64,000 nucleotides of DNA from Vigna angularis (taxonomy: Eukaryota > Streptophyta > Magnoliopsida > Fabales > Fabaceae). A model generated the notes under the pieces. It was not told the DNA's origin. It saw only the letters and a program-made list of their open reading frames with translations, and made no database searches. The DNA lies in assembly GCF_016808095.1 (NCBI RefSeq), contig NC_068976.1, positions 888,001 through 952,000 on the forward strand, written 5' to 3'. Below are positions 9,375 through 20,775 of this stretch, piece by piece (positions within the stretch are counted from its first letter, which is position 1; each line of letters starts with the position of its first letter). A program made the position numbers and the translations under genes.

Positions 9375-9835
9375 GGTGCTTCCATAGATGAATCACCTCA
9401 ACCATGAGCGGAATGAGCTTCCATATAAAACTCCTACATCGTGTAGCTTGGTGATTCCATAGACGAATCACCTCAACAAAGAGCAGAAGGAGCTTCCTTA
9501 GAGAACTCTTGCATCATGTCACTCGGTGATTCCATAGACGAATCACCTCGACCAAGAGCGGAAGGAGAAACTTGCATCACGCCACTCGGTGATTCCATAG
9601 ATGAATCACCTCAACCAAGAGCGGAAGGAGCTTTCATAGAGAACTGCTACATTGCGCCACTCGGTGATTCCATAAACGAATCACCTCAACCAAGAGCAGA
9701 AAAAGCTTCCATAGAAAACTCCTGCATCATGCTGCTCGGTGATTCCATAGATGAATTCACCTCGACTAAGAGCATAAGGAGCTTCTAAAGAGAACTCCTA
9801 CAGCATGCCGCTCGATGATTCCAAAGAAGACTTAA
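9375..9835 (+). repeat. 75-bp minisatellite with a conserved internal hairpin
   Basis: Unit starts are near 9375, 9450, 9525, 9588, 9663, 9738 and 9814. The period is 75 bp; one unit is shortened by 12 bp and one lengthened by 1 bp. Most units hold GGTGATTC-N7-GAATCACC, an 8-bp perfect stem. Since 75 and the 12-bp deletion are multiples of three, a frame stays open at 9516-9788 and encodes repeats of about LGDSIDESPQPRAEGA. No start or homology supports a real protein. Confidence 0.85.
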
Positions 9836-9935
9836 AGCACATCGAAAACAGACTCCCTAAATACAAGGTGAGCGAGCTCTCTTAAACTCATAATAATCCC
9901 TGCACACCTCTTTCAATAAAGAGCTTGCTTGGGCT

Positions 9936-10345
9936 TGGGGGACTTATGTACTATATGAAATATACCAATCAGAGTTAATGGTAATTTATGGTTAGTTAGA
10001 AGGTATATTAGCAGGTAGTAATGGGTCAGATTGTCTTACGCTTTACAAATATACAGTTTTAATAATTGATTATTGGGTTTGATTGCCTAAAAATATTTTG
10101 CATTAATGGTTAATCAATGTGCTTGGCTGCTACAAGCCTTATAAATATACGATTGATGTCCAAGTAAAATAACCTTGATTTATCCTAATAAAATAGATAG
10201 CTCTTTATGAAACATATCTGAATTGAGCATTGGAGTGTCTTTTGCAGGTCAACAACCCATCAGAGTGGATTGTGTTCTCGGAGAGGATTGGACGATCGAA
10301 AGAGAGCAGAGCAAGGAAGAACGACCGACCCTCGAACACTTTCAA
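9936..10345 (+). mobile_element. Polypurine tract and LTR of a Tat-type element
   Basis: GCTTGGGGGACTTA is a Tat-type polypurine tract, followed by an LTR start TGTACTATATG at 9948. Inside are a TATA-like CTTATAAATATACG (about 10138) and, near 10232, GGAGTGTCTTTTGCAGGTC, typical of the U5 end of such LTRs. The right end is not certain; a CA after CTCGAA near 10340 is one candidate. It is the 3' LTR of the element holding the two tandem-repeat blocks. Confidence 0.55.
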
Positions 10346-10384
10346 CCAAAACATAATTGTTTGTCAGAAACATTCACTAAAAAT

Positions 10385-10790
10385 CTACTATAATTGAAAC
10401 ATATGACCCCAAAAATTGCCTTCTTGATCAACTCTTGAAACTCGGCAACACACCCTTCTTTCGATTGCGATTTCAAAAATATCATCCCAACAAATTTAAC
10501 TTTTCCTTCTTCCGTTGCGATTCACTATCGTGCCGAATTTTTCTACTACAATCTAACAACGGCGTCGATGACCCCTAATTGATATCCTACACGAAGTTGA
10601 AAGATGTTTCCACTGAATGGTGGTATCGATTTCATGAGGATAAGTTGTTTTAGGAATGGCCCAAACCTGATTGTGGATACTATGAAGCACAAGGCCAAAA
10701 GTGTAAATGGAAGTGTACCGTATGGCCCGGACAACCACACATGACACTCCATACCATACAAGTCGCACACTCCTAGGGGAGGAAGCAACT
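10385..10790 (+). pseudogene. Broken fragment of an Lr10-type receptor-kinase ectodomain
   Basis: It resembles 59270-59620, the ectodomain exon of the intact plus-strand kinase. Shared words in order include TGATCAACTCTTGAAACTCG, TGAAAGATGTTT, CCTGA(C/T)TGTGGA, and GAAGCACAAGGCCAAAA. The translated remains include QLLKLG, TKLKDV and PDCG..EAQGQKCKWK, with in-frame stops after DDP and KLF. Only about 130 codons are covered; there is no signal peptide, membrane segment or kinase. It lies between two Tat LTR-like stretches, so it may be genic DNA carried by or trapped between elements. Confidence 0.8.
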
Positions 10791-10799
10791 ACACAAGAC

Positions 10800-11211
10800 C
10801 GAACGGCTAAGAGTAGAGATGTCTGGTCTTAGTGGATAAAAAGGTTTTCTATCGCGATATAGGTAAATGGTAATTAGAGGTATTAGACTGAGATTGGGCC
10901 GAGATTAAGGTTTCAGTAATCTCAAGCCCATGTCAAAAACTACAAATATAGGTCAAAAGTAAGAGGTAGATGATCACATTTACTGTGCATTTATTACCAT
11001 TACACTGAACTCCCGTACGATCAATTTATTAACTTTATCAGTGGAGAACCTTTGGTAGGTACCCGTCCAGACGGTGGAGTGAAGACGAGGACTTGAGTTA
11101 GTTATTAAACAACACTTAAGAATAAATTGTGTAGGTGTTTGAAGTGACTCGACCTCATACCCGAAACATTTTGACATCCACCATGTGGCCGAGTGACTTG
11201 ATCAATACCTA
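10800..11211 (+). mobile_element. LTR/leader-like sequence of a second Tat-type element
   Basis: A TATA-like ACAAATATAGG (about 10944) and a U5-like segment (GTGGAGAACCTTTGGTAGG, 11041-11059) are followed by a leader and the ATG of a gag fragment at 11212. No clear primer site or LTR border was found. Confidence 0.4.
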
Positions 11212-13316
11212 ATGGTGACCACGAGAAATATGAGTTCAAAAGATCCGACGGAGATGATTAGGATACTGCAACAAAAGATGGAGGAGATGGAACAACGCCA
11301 CGGGGTAGAGTTGGAAGCACTATGGCGTAGTGCACAGCTAAAGTTGCGTAGGAAAAAGCACCAGAAGCAGGCGAGACGGTAAAGGAAGAATAGGGCAAGG
11401 CTGCCCGGAGGAAAGGATGAAGAAAAACACGACGCCTGACGACTCTTGGCCGCCGACCAAGACCAAGGTAAGAGAGACTGGGACAAAAACCATCCCCGCT
11501 GAGACTATCAAGAAGAAACCAGTGGAGGAAATCTTCAAGCAGTATGGAATGAGGTTGAATCCGGCTAAATGCACCTTTCTGGTGGGGGCCGGGAAGTTCT
11601 TAGAGTTCATGTTGACAACCCGAGGAATAGAAGCTAACCCAGACAAGTGTGCAGCCATCCTAGAATTGAAGAGGCCAACGACCTTGAAGGAGGTCAAAAG
11701 GCTGGTTGGTAGATTGACAATCTTCTTCTGATTTATCCCCAAGCTGGCAGAGTGCTTACGACCGGTACTGAAAAAGATGAAGAAGGGGTCAGTGGAAAAA
11801 TGGGAAGTGAATTGCAAGATGGCCTTTGAAGAGGTGAAGACAGTCTTGACCTTCTCCTCAGTCTTGACCTTCTCCTCAGTCTTGTCGGATAAGGCCATCA
11901 GCGTCGTGTTGATGCAAGAAAAGTTTAAGCCGAGGCTTGTCTATTTCATAAGTCGGTTTCTCCAGGACGCTGAAACCCACTACCAACAGGTAGAAAAGGT
12001 CGCGCAGACACTACTCAACGCGACCCAACTTTTAAAGCCACCAAATAGAGTTCTAAATGGACCATCCCGTTTCGAAAATTTTAAGAAAGCCTGGTTTTGT
12101 CGGTCCGATGGACGGTTGGGCGGTGAAGCTGTCAGAATTCGGCCTACGTTACAACCCAAGAGGATTTGTCAAAGGACAACACTTGGCAGACTTCGAAGTG
12201 GAATTACCCCAAACCACTCCCAATTTTGAGTGGAACTTGTTCGTGGATGGGCGTCTGGTCAAGCGGGTGGCGGTATCGGGGTTGTACTAGAAGGACCCAA
12301 CGAATTCTTCTTGGAGCCATCCCTCGTGTTGAAATTCAAAATCTCGAACAATCAGGCGAAGTACGAAGCACTAGTGGCAGGATTGGAACTTGCAAAGGAC
12401 ATGGGCGTATGATGGGTGACATGTCGAACGGATTCACAGTTGGTGGTGGGACAGATGAATACTGACTTCTAGATCAAGGACGACCAACTCCTGGGATATT
12501 TCCACAAAGCCTCCGCCCTAACGAAAGACTTTGAAAAGATTGAAATCAAGAACATCCCTCGCGAAGACAATTCCCGAGTGGACATGCTTTCTTAACTTTC
12601 CAGTGGCAAGGAGAAGGGAAAACTCACCACTGTCATCCGACGGGTTTTGATGGGGCCTTCGGTAGAATACCTAGCAGCACCCATCATAGACGACAATAAT
12701 TGGAAACAGGAGATCGTACGACTTATGAAACACCAGGACGCCGAACAATTAATCCACCCAGCAGACGCGTGAAAGATCGCTCAGTACGTCATCATAAGCG
12801 GGGATCTCTACAGAAGGGGATTCTCCACCCCTCTCCTCCAATGCCTTTCGAAGCGCGAGGCACAATACATGTTGGATGAGCTACACAACGGAGTCTGCGA
12901 CTTTCATACTATACGACAGACTCTGAAAGCTAGGGCTATCAAGGCACGCTATTACTTGCCTACCATGGAAGAAGATGTTAAACAAATCATGCAAAAGTGC
13001 CCAGCCTGACAAGCCCACGCCAATGATGTATACGCCGGCCCCTCAAGCCGTATTGCATAGCATGGTCTCTCCTTGGCTGTTTGCTAGTGGGGAAAGGACA
13101 TCGTCGGCCCTTTCCCACCCGGACGGGCCCAAAAGAAGTTCCTCCTCATCGTCATCCACTATTTTACCAAGTGGGTGGAGGCGGAAGCCTTGGTGACAAT
13201 CATGACCCAACAGGTGCAGATGTTTGTCTTGAAATTGGTCTGTCGATTCGGGCTCCCCCAAACGATTGTGACAGACAACGATTGACAATTCATGGACAAA
13301 AAATTTGTCAAACTAA
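11212..13316 (+). pseudogene. Decayed Tat-lineage gag-pol (gag start, RT end, RNase H, aRNase H, integrase)
   Basis: It starts with a short gag N-terminus (ATG 11212; MIRILQQKMEEMEQRH). By about 11500 it is already in the reverse-transcriptase C-terminus (MRLNPAKCTFLV, GIEANPDKC), so most of gag, the protease and the RT catalytic part are missing. There follow a conventional RNase H (SDKAISVVL, YFISRFLQDAE), then a second, archaeal-type RNase H (NLFVDG, NNQAKYEALVAGLELAK, RTDSQLV), which marks the Tat lineage. Then come the integrase zinc finger (ELHNGVCDFH, MQKCPA) and core (DIVGPFP, FTKWVEAEA, TIVTDND). Many stops and frameshifts interrupt it. It ends abruptly at about 13316 against Ogre sequence of opposite orientation. 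Confidence 0.8.
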
Positions 13317-13458
13317 AGGCGTAACCCGTAAGTCATGAATCCTAAAGCCCCGGGTAAAGCTATAGGATTAATCAAAGTTATTACATCTCATTCAAATTAA
13401 GCATCACGGGCAAATCCAGCATCTTTTAGTTGTCGAGTTGTGCATCTGGGGAGCAGGC
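13317..13458 (-). mobile_element. Post-protease segment of the Ogre element, truncated
   Basis: On the minus strand the gag-pro frame is followed by about 140 bases that still read as related protein (ACSPDAQLDN, DLPVMLNLNEM) with stops, then end at the junction with the plus-strand integrase remnant. In Ogre elements an intron separates protease from RT. Here everything beyond is missing, so no Ogre RT, RNase H or integrase is present. Confidence 0.55.
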
Positions 13459-16400
13459 CTACACGAAATTGGAGCCTTCTGATCCATCTTCATCTCCCAC
13501 AGCTGCTATGTGGCCAGCGTTAACCCAACCAGCGCTGCGAAAGCTCTCCTTGAGGTCACAGATATGAATTCTTCCCACTTTGGGCTCCCGTCTTTCCACC
13601 CGAGCCAGACTGCGTTCTCTTCTTTCTTTTATCAGTCTTCTCCTATCCTCCTTGGTGGGCTTGTATCCCAGGCCATACCTATTCTTGTTCTCGACGACCT
13701 CCAGAGGGAATGCTCGCCCTTGTCCACACTTACCCAAACCTTTCCCATGCATATAACCTTCTTTTAGCATGACTTTGGCCATCATGATAGAAGCACGCGA
13801 CAGATGCGGGTTGACCGCGAATGGCTCAACATAGGTGTTTCCCACGATCTCCAGAGATTGGAAAGCTGTCTCGAGAGCTTCCTCGGCTGCTTCAATATAA
13901 CGGGAGGATGATGGTCCGCTCACCAAGAAATCCTCCTCTCCTGCCACTATCACCAGCTTGTCTCCCATAACATACTTCAACTTTTGATGTAGTGTAGAAG
14001 GCACAACCCCTGCAGAATGGATCCATGGGCGACCCAACAGACAACTATAGGCCGGGAGGTTGTCCATGACTTGGAATGTCACTTGAAAGACACACGGACC
14101 GACTTGGACTAGTAGTTCTACCTCTCCCGTCACTTCCCTCTTACTACCATCAAAGGCTCTCACAATCATAGAACTTGGCTTCATATGCATTCCGTCACTG
14201 GGTAGCTTCTCGAAGGTTGCTTTTGGCATGAAGTTTAGGGAGGATCCATTATCCACTAAGACACGTGCTATCACATGATCCAGGCATTTCACAAAGACAT
14301 GAAGAGCTTTGTTATGACCTCTCCCCTCAACAGGTATCTCTTCATCAATGAAGGTGAGGTAATTATTAGCAACGATGTTGCCAACAATGCCCTCGAACTT
14401 GTTCAGAGAAATACCTTGCTCCACATGAGCCTCACTGAGTATCTTCATCAACAACTTTCGGTGGGAAGCAGAGTGCATGAGTAATTCTAGCAAGGAGATC
14501 CGGGTAGGCATGCGGTTCAACTGTTCCACCACTTTGTACTCACTCTGTTGTATGAACTTTAGGAATTCACCAACTTCTTCTTCAGATATTTCCCTCTTCT
14601 CCTCTTTGTCGGGGGTCTCCTCGGCCTCCACGTTCTTCCCCCTCAAGAACTCCTTTGCTTTTGCAGCCATTGTTGCTTCCCTATCATTGGTTCTTTCTCT
14701 CGCCAATTCTGGTGATGTAAATATTCGACCACTTCTGGTCATTCCACCAATGCCTGATATGTTTTCCACAGTCGGATTCGCATATTCTCCCTCATCTAAT
14801 GCAGTTGCCCCATATCTCCATGGGATAACTTTCTCGTTCTTATAAGGGAAAAGAGTTGGCACTAGGATGACAACAGATGGATTTCCTTCAGTTACCAGTA
14901 CAGGTGTGGTCCTAGTAAAATGGATCACCAAAGGTTCGGGTAGAGTCACATCAGATTCTCCACCAATTTGCGCAAATACTTCTTCCTCTCTGACCTTGCG
15001 GCACACTTGCATCAGATTTGTATCAAGTAAGTCTTGTAGAAAAATCTCGAATTCCATACATTCCTCAATAGAGTGCCCGGCCTCCGGATGGAGTGTGCAC
15101 GCTATACCCAGATCATAATCGCCCTTCACTAGGCCCTTCTTCAACAAAGCTTCAAAGATAAACCTCCTAGAACTTCGGATTTCACCCACATCTCTTATCA
15201 GATCATGGTTACCAACCTCGATGGTGTTCGTCGAGGAACTCCCGTGCCCGGACAATGGATTAGTATCGACGTTGGGCTGGTCCTCTTGAAACTTTAACCA
15301 ACCCGAATCTATCAGAGCCTGAACTTTGTATTTGAGAGCGAAACATCCTTCGGTCGAGTGGCCAATGCCTCCTGCATGATAACTACACCTGGCATTTACG
15401 TCATAACCCCTAGGGTACGGCGGCTGTACAGCCTTCATCGGGCAAATGGCGACTAGACCCTTTTTGACTAGGTTAGGTAACAATTCAGTGTAGGTCATAG
15501 CGATTGGAGTGAACCTAACAAATTGATTTCCCCTTGGGTTGTTGTTGTGACCCACATTCAGATTTGGGCCCATGTTTGCAGCCGATCTTAAAGCTTCGGT
15601 TGGGATACGCTGCGGTGGATAATACGCTTGTTGTTGTTGAAGCCTAACTTGGTGAGCAAACGTGAAGTTATCAGCATAAGGAGGTGGGTTTAAGTATGGT
15701 CGATAATTAGGATCGGGAGCTCGTCCTCTCCACACAGGCATTAACGACGCAGCATGTACCTCCCCCTCTTTTTTCTTCCCCTGATTGAAGCTGGGCTTTT
15801 TGTAGTTTGTAGCTGCAGGTGGGTCATATGCTATCTTCCCGTTTTTCAATCCAATTTCTATCCTCTCACCAATGATGATGGTGTCAGCAAAATTGACAGA
15901 TACATTCCCAACCATATGCTCATAAAATGGCGGCTGGAGTGTGTTTACGAACATGGACAACATCTCCTTATCAAACAACGGCGTACTCTTTGAAAGTTTC
16001 ATTGTCTTTTTTTGTCATATGCTGCAGCTGCAGACGGTCCGGAGTAGCATGAGTATTGTATACATATTGTTTCACGAAGGCGTCAGCTAGATCCGCCCAA
16101 CAACGAATTCGGGATGGCTCTAGGTGGGTGTACCAGTTCAATGCCACCCCGGCCAAACTTTCCTGGAAAACATGGATGAGTAGCTCCTCATCATGAGCAT
16201 ACGCAGCCATCTTTCTGCAGTACATGGTCACATGGCTTTTAGGGCAAGTGTTACCCTTATATTTTTCAAACTCCGGCGCCTTGAACTTAGGCGGGATTTT
16301 CAAGCCCGGAACCAAACTTAATCTGGCTGCATTTCCAAACCCGTAGCTCTCAACTCCCTCAACAGCTCTCAACCTCGCCTCCAGACTTTCCAACCTACCC

Positions 16401-16876
16401 GTAGCTCCAACGAGGCTATCGAATCCCCTAACCACCGTGGCGTGCGGTGCAGCTTCGGCTGAAGAATCCTCCCTAGCAACCACATGCGGTACTAGGGTCA
16501 CCCGAATTCCATCAGTTGTGTTGGTCTCATTCATTCCCGTGCCCACCATGGGAGCCGACACTAAGACAGGTCCTTGAGCGCCGATTGGTGGTATATTGAC
16601 AGTCGCGGGAAACGAGAATGAAGCGTGCTCAGCTTCTGAGTACTCTCCTACAGGAGGAGCGTAACCCGAAGGTAAACCATACAGTGGGAAAGGAACCGAT
16701 TGGCTCGCAGCGTTGAACATTGGGGGGTAAGGGTGGGGATTCCCCTCAACATGCGCAGATGAAGACTCTCCAGTAGTCTTCATGGATTCAAGCGCCGCCA
16801 AGATCTGGCCGATCTGGTCCTTCAACTGGCTGACATCAGCCTTAATAGATTCGTGTGACTGCTCCCAATTCTCCAT
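13459..16876 (-). pseudogene. Ogre-type gag-protease, frame broken inside gag
   Basis: The gag start is the ATG at 16876 (coiled-coil-like SQLKDQIGQILAAL). Gag core words are PPKFKAPEFEKYKG, KMAAYAHDEELLIHVFQ, WYTHLEPS and DNETFKEYA. At about 15990 the frame shifts and roughly a dozen codons seem to be missing before PLFDKEMLSMFV. The second part (to 13459, 847 codons open) has CSYHAGGIGHSTEGC zinc-finger-like clusters. Its protease core is VLVDNGSSLNFMPK, the DNGSS form typical of Ogre, followed by a G-patch-like KEGYMHGKGLGKCGQG, a known Ogre/Tat feature. The long open second part suggests limited decay. ORF1 and the Ogre LTR lie upstream in order. Confidence 0.85.
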
Positions 16877-17153
16877 GACCTTTGAGTTAGCTCTGGTCCT
16901 GTATGGATGTCGCGGAAAATCTGTCGTTGTTCTCTCACTTGTACTGATGATTATTTTTATTAAATTAAATTAGATAAGGATGAAAAATGCAAAACAAAAG
17001 AAAACATGATGCATGCTAGTGATAAGTGGAAATCACAGGATAACGATGACAATATTAATGGAAAATTAACACAAGCCGATACCAAACAAACATCCCTTAT
17101 CTTTCATTTAAAGAAAGTTTGATCCATTACAAGACACGCAATTCTGATGTACA

Positions 17154-19162
17154 TCAATCCCGCGCCCGGGCAATGAAAGATTTCATCTCTCCCACCAACC
17201 ATTTAATAAACAATTCGATTTCCTTTGGTGAGTTACGAAAATGAGTACTCGCTTCAGCATTCGACACCATCGTGGGGATGTCTTCAATTGCCCCATTTGC
17301 CAAAGCAGCCAACTGAGAGAAGCTTTCCTTCCAGTGCTTTATAGCCATTTCTTGCTCTGCGATGTGCTCTTTCATTCGCTTTATCAAGGCTTGATGCCTT
17401 TCTTCAAATTCCATCGACCTCCATTGCTCCTCCTGCTCCTCGATGTAATCCTCCATTTGCTTTAACATGGCCCGGTACTACTTTTCGGCTTCCGCCAACT
17501 TCCAGTGCTCCTGATTCAACTCTGCCTCAAATGATGTAGCCATCTCCTTCATTTGATGCCCCACTTCTTGTACTTGGACCTACGCTTCTCTTAATCTTTT
17601 TAGGGCTTCCTTTTTATCCCTCTTGACTTCCTCATAGAGTTGTTTCCATTGTCTGCCCTCTTCTAAAGCCACCTCCTTCTCATTTACCCTCATGGATAAT
17701 TCCTTACTCGCGACCGCTAGATCCTGTTTCACTCGAAATGTATAATCCCTCTCAGCCTTCTGGCTTTTGACAATGTTTTCATAAGCGCACGACTTTTCTT
17801 CATTATCATTTCTCATATCCACAAGATCATTACGCGCCCTTTGTAATTCGTTTTCCAACCTAGCGTTCCTCACCTTCAATTTCTCCATCTCAGCCTTCAA
17901 TTGTTGCACCTCTTCACTTTCTGAGGCTTGGGATGGTCCTTCACTAGCTGATTGATCCTTGATTGGCTTGAAAGGCAACTTGACTACTTTCACTCTCTCT
18001 AGAATCCAGGTGTGATAACTAACCCTGTTATCCATTACTCCATCCCTCAAGTCCTTCTCAGCTCGAACAACATTTTCCCAGGCGCTTTTAACCTTTCTTA
18101 ACAGTTCGATGAAATGCCCGTCTTCGTAATAAATGAATAGGGTAGCAAGGTAATCTGATGAAGGTGCCCCTCTCAGGGAATGCCCGAATTGTCTTTGCAC
18201 CAAAAGGGGGTTATAATTGACACAGTACCGGACACCTATGAGAGGCACATTAGGAAAACTACCACAATGTTGTATAGCCGGTTTTTTTTCGAGCCAAGGA
18301 AGGCGCCATTTTATACTTCTCTCGCTCAAGCCAGCAAGGAATCGGGCCCAATCGTTTCCTCCCTTACCTTTAAGCTCTTGGTGTGACAAAGTTTCCGATA
18401 GACTCTTGACGTCGACCATCTCCTTAAACATGCGAGCTGCCATCCATGTATACAACGCCGGTAAACAACAAAGAATCTTCTTTCCCTTTCTCTCCTGGCA
18501 GAAACTCAAGGTCCCATAAACATCCGCAAGAACTGTTGTTACAGGATTCTCTGATCTGGTTTTACTCGCCACGAAGACGCCTATTGTGGTGTGATCCACA
18601 AATTCTTCTATTTTGGGAAACAAGACAATGCCATATATGGTGAGGGCTAATACATCCATGAAAGTTTCCCAATCCTCTTTATCAGCCAAGTGATGTAAAT
18701 ACTGCTCTAGATATCCTGTGATAACCCATGCAATTGATTCCTCATCATCATCCTGTCTTCAAGCTCCTTGGGATGTAGTTTCATGATGGCAGCAATGGTG
18801 GGTATAGAGGTATGATGCTCTAAATGTTGATAGGGGGTGGTGCCCTCCAGCGGCAAACCCAAGATATGCTCGAACTCCTCTATAGTTGGCGCCAACTGAA
18901 AGTCTTGAAATGTGAAACATCGAAGCGGAGAATCATAATATTGTGCCAAGGTTGTGATAGCGGGTATTTGTACTTGAACCTCCATTAAATTCAATAAATT
19001 TCCATATCTTCTCTGAAAGGTTTCTCTCTTTATAGTCTTAAACCTTTTGCCCAAGTTTATCAGCCTGGTCAAATTTCCAACATGGGTCCTTAGACTATAC
19101 TTCTTTCTTAAATCGGAAGAGTCGGTGTGCCGTGTAGCATCAGATATTGTGTCAACATCCAT
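17154..19162 (-). pseudogene. Ogre ORF1 (plant-mobile-domain-like), broken
   Basis: ORF1 upstream of gag is the hallmark of Ogre. The likely start is ATG 19162 (MDVDTISDATRH); the frame upstream to 19402 has no ATG in a good place. Recognisable parts are RCFTFQDFQLAPTIEEFEHILGLPL, shortened here to its core FEHILGLPL, then YLEQYLHHLADKEDWETF and VLADVYGTLSFC. A long C-terminal coiled coil follows (QQLKAEMEKLKVRNARLENE and on). Breaks: a 1-nt frameshift near 18706, a TAG at 17580-17582 after LREA, and a TAG near 17469 before YRAMLKQ; the two TAGs fit C-to-T changes in glutamine codons. The function of ORF1 is unknown. Confidence 0.8.
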
Positions 19163-19882
19163 CTCGTATGAAGTGAAGTAGGTACCCGCGATTTCCTTTA
19201 AAATTAACATGTTACTAAATGATGTATGAATATGATGCATGATAATAAAACAACATGACGAAACAAAGCACATGCATGGTATGAAATGTAATATCATAAA
19301 AAAATGAACAACGTGAGGATTACAGAAGTACATATTCCTCCCATCGTGCCCTAACAAAGGTTCACTGTTTTTGAGTTCAAGGTCAAGTATATGCAATCTC
19401 ACAAGAATGGTTCCCTGAACCTAAAGGCCAAAGGTTACTAGAGCTATGGCCCCCTTTATAGCATCTCCACAACAGTCGAGTAATCAACTAGGTGCGAAAA
19501 CACATATGAAGAGAACAGACTCTAGTTGGAGTTCTCACGATAGCCAAACAGGAAGTACATCCCAGAGTGAAACCGCTACACAACCCCTCTATTTCTAAGT
19601 TGCGCTCAGACCCGGGTATAGGGCCTCACTCATGATATGCATATTGTGTGTGTGTGAAGGGAGAATGAAATTGTACACCCCAAATCCTTACCTGCAAAAC
19701 AACCAGAAGATTCCCAGGCAGATATAACATGTCTTCTATCCTAGGGTTCAATTAATCAAAACAAACACACATACAATTATGCCAAACATCAAACAGAGAT
19801 AAAGAAAAAAAGGGGAATAAAAACACAAAGAAAAACCACATTGAATTCGCACATCTAATTAAATGGCCTGACTCTCTTCATG
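19163..19882 (-). mobile_element. Ogre leader between primer site and ORF1
   Basis: Non-coding sequence between the Ogre primer site and ORF1. It contains a short CA/TG-rich stretch near 19640-19660. No gene is supported. Confidence 0.5.
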
Positions 19883-19900
19883 TCCCCAGTGGAGTCGCCA
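19883..19900 (-). promoter_or_regulatory. Ogre primer binding site
   Basis: On the minus strand it reads TGGCGACTCCACTGGGGA, two bases from the LTR end. This matches the primer-site form usual in Ogre/Tat elements (tRNA-Arg type). Confidence 0.8.
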
Positions 19901-20219
19901 TCTGTCGCAACCAGAATCGCGACGGGACGACGATCCGTGAAAGAAATAAGAAACGATTTTGAAAAAGAGATTTTGGAGTTGCCACCATAGTTTATTCTGG
20001 AAAACTACGGAAAAACCATAAAATGATAAGGCATGGTCTATTAGAACCAGATTCTTGGTTCGGGAGTCGGTTACGTGTAGGGAAGGTATTAGCACCCTAC
20101 AACGCCTGCCTTAAGGCAGTACCTTTAATTAAATATGCGAATATGATGTGGTTTTCAAAATGTTTAACTTTCCCTTAAAATAAAACTCTAAAGAAACAAA
20201 CAATATTTTTTAGTTTTAT

Positions 20220-20440
20220 GAGCCCGACAAGGATTGACCTTGCTCCTACGTATTCCCATTCAAAATGAGAAATCAGGGTTCCGTAGTTCTTTTGAAACTG
20301 CTTGAAAATTTTGTTTAAGGATTTGTTGAGAAATTTGTTTGGAAATGATTTTGGATTTTTGGGAAGTGAACCTGACAAGGACTGGCCTTGCTCCTACGTA
20401 TCTCCACTTTTGATGGAGAATCAAGGATCACGTAGTTATG
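20220..20440. repeat. Two diverged repeats in the Ogre LTR
   Basis: GACAAGGA(T/C)TG(A/G)CCTTGCTC followed by CTACGTAT and, about 40 bases on, a GTAGTT word occurs twice (starts near 20226 and 20372). The period is about 146 bp and the copies are diverged. Confidence 0.6.
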
Positions 20441-20534
20441 GCTATGAAATTGTTTGTTGTTTGAAAATATGGATGTTTTTAGTTTTTGAAGATTTTTATA
20501 TTTATTTTTTTTTATATTTTTATAAAATAAACAG

Positions 20535-20775
20535 AAAAGGTTTTTAGCACAAGGATGATGCGTGCGATCACACATGTGCCTAAACCTTTAAAATATATTT
20601 TTGTAATTTTATTTAAGAAAAGAAAATGTTTTTAGCACAAGGACGATGTGAGCGATCACACATGTGCTTAACCTTTAGAGTATTTTTTGTATATATTTTA
20701 TTAAAAAAGAAAAGGTTTTTAGCACAAGGACGATGCGAGCGATCACACATGTGCTTAATATATTTTTTTTTGTAT
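20535..20775. repeat. About 88-bp tandem repeat, three copies, in the Ogre LTR
   Basis: The block TTTTTAGCACAAGGA(T/C)GATG followed by CGATCACACATGTGC occurs three times (starts near 20540, 20628 and 20715), with AT-rich spacers. ACACATGTG within each unit is near-palindromic. Confidence 0.8.

Noticed and set aside
9516..9788. Protein of 25-residue repeats
   Set aside because: The frame comes from a 75-bp minisatellite. No promoter, signal or relative is visible, so it is described only as a repeat.
11338..11898. 186-codon minus-strand frame
   Set aside because: It is the shadow of the plus-strand Tat RT/RNase H remnant, which has clear motifs.
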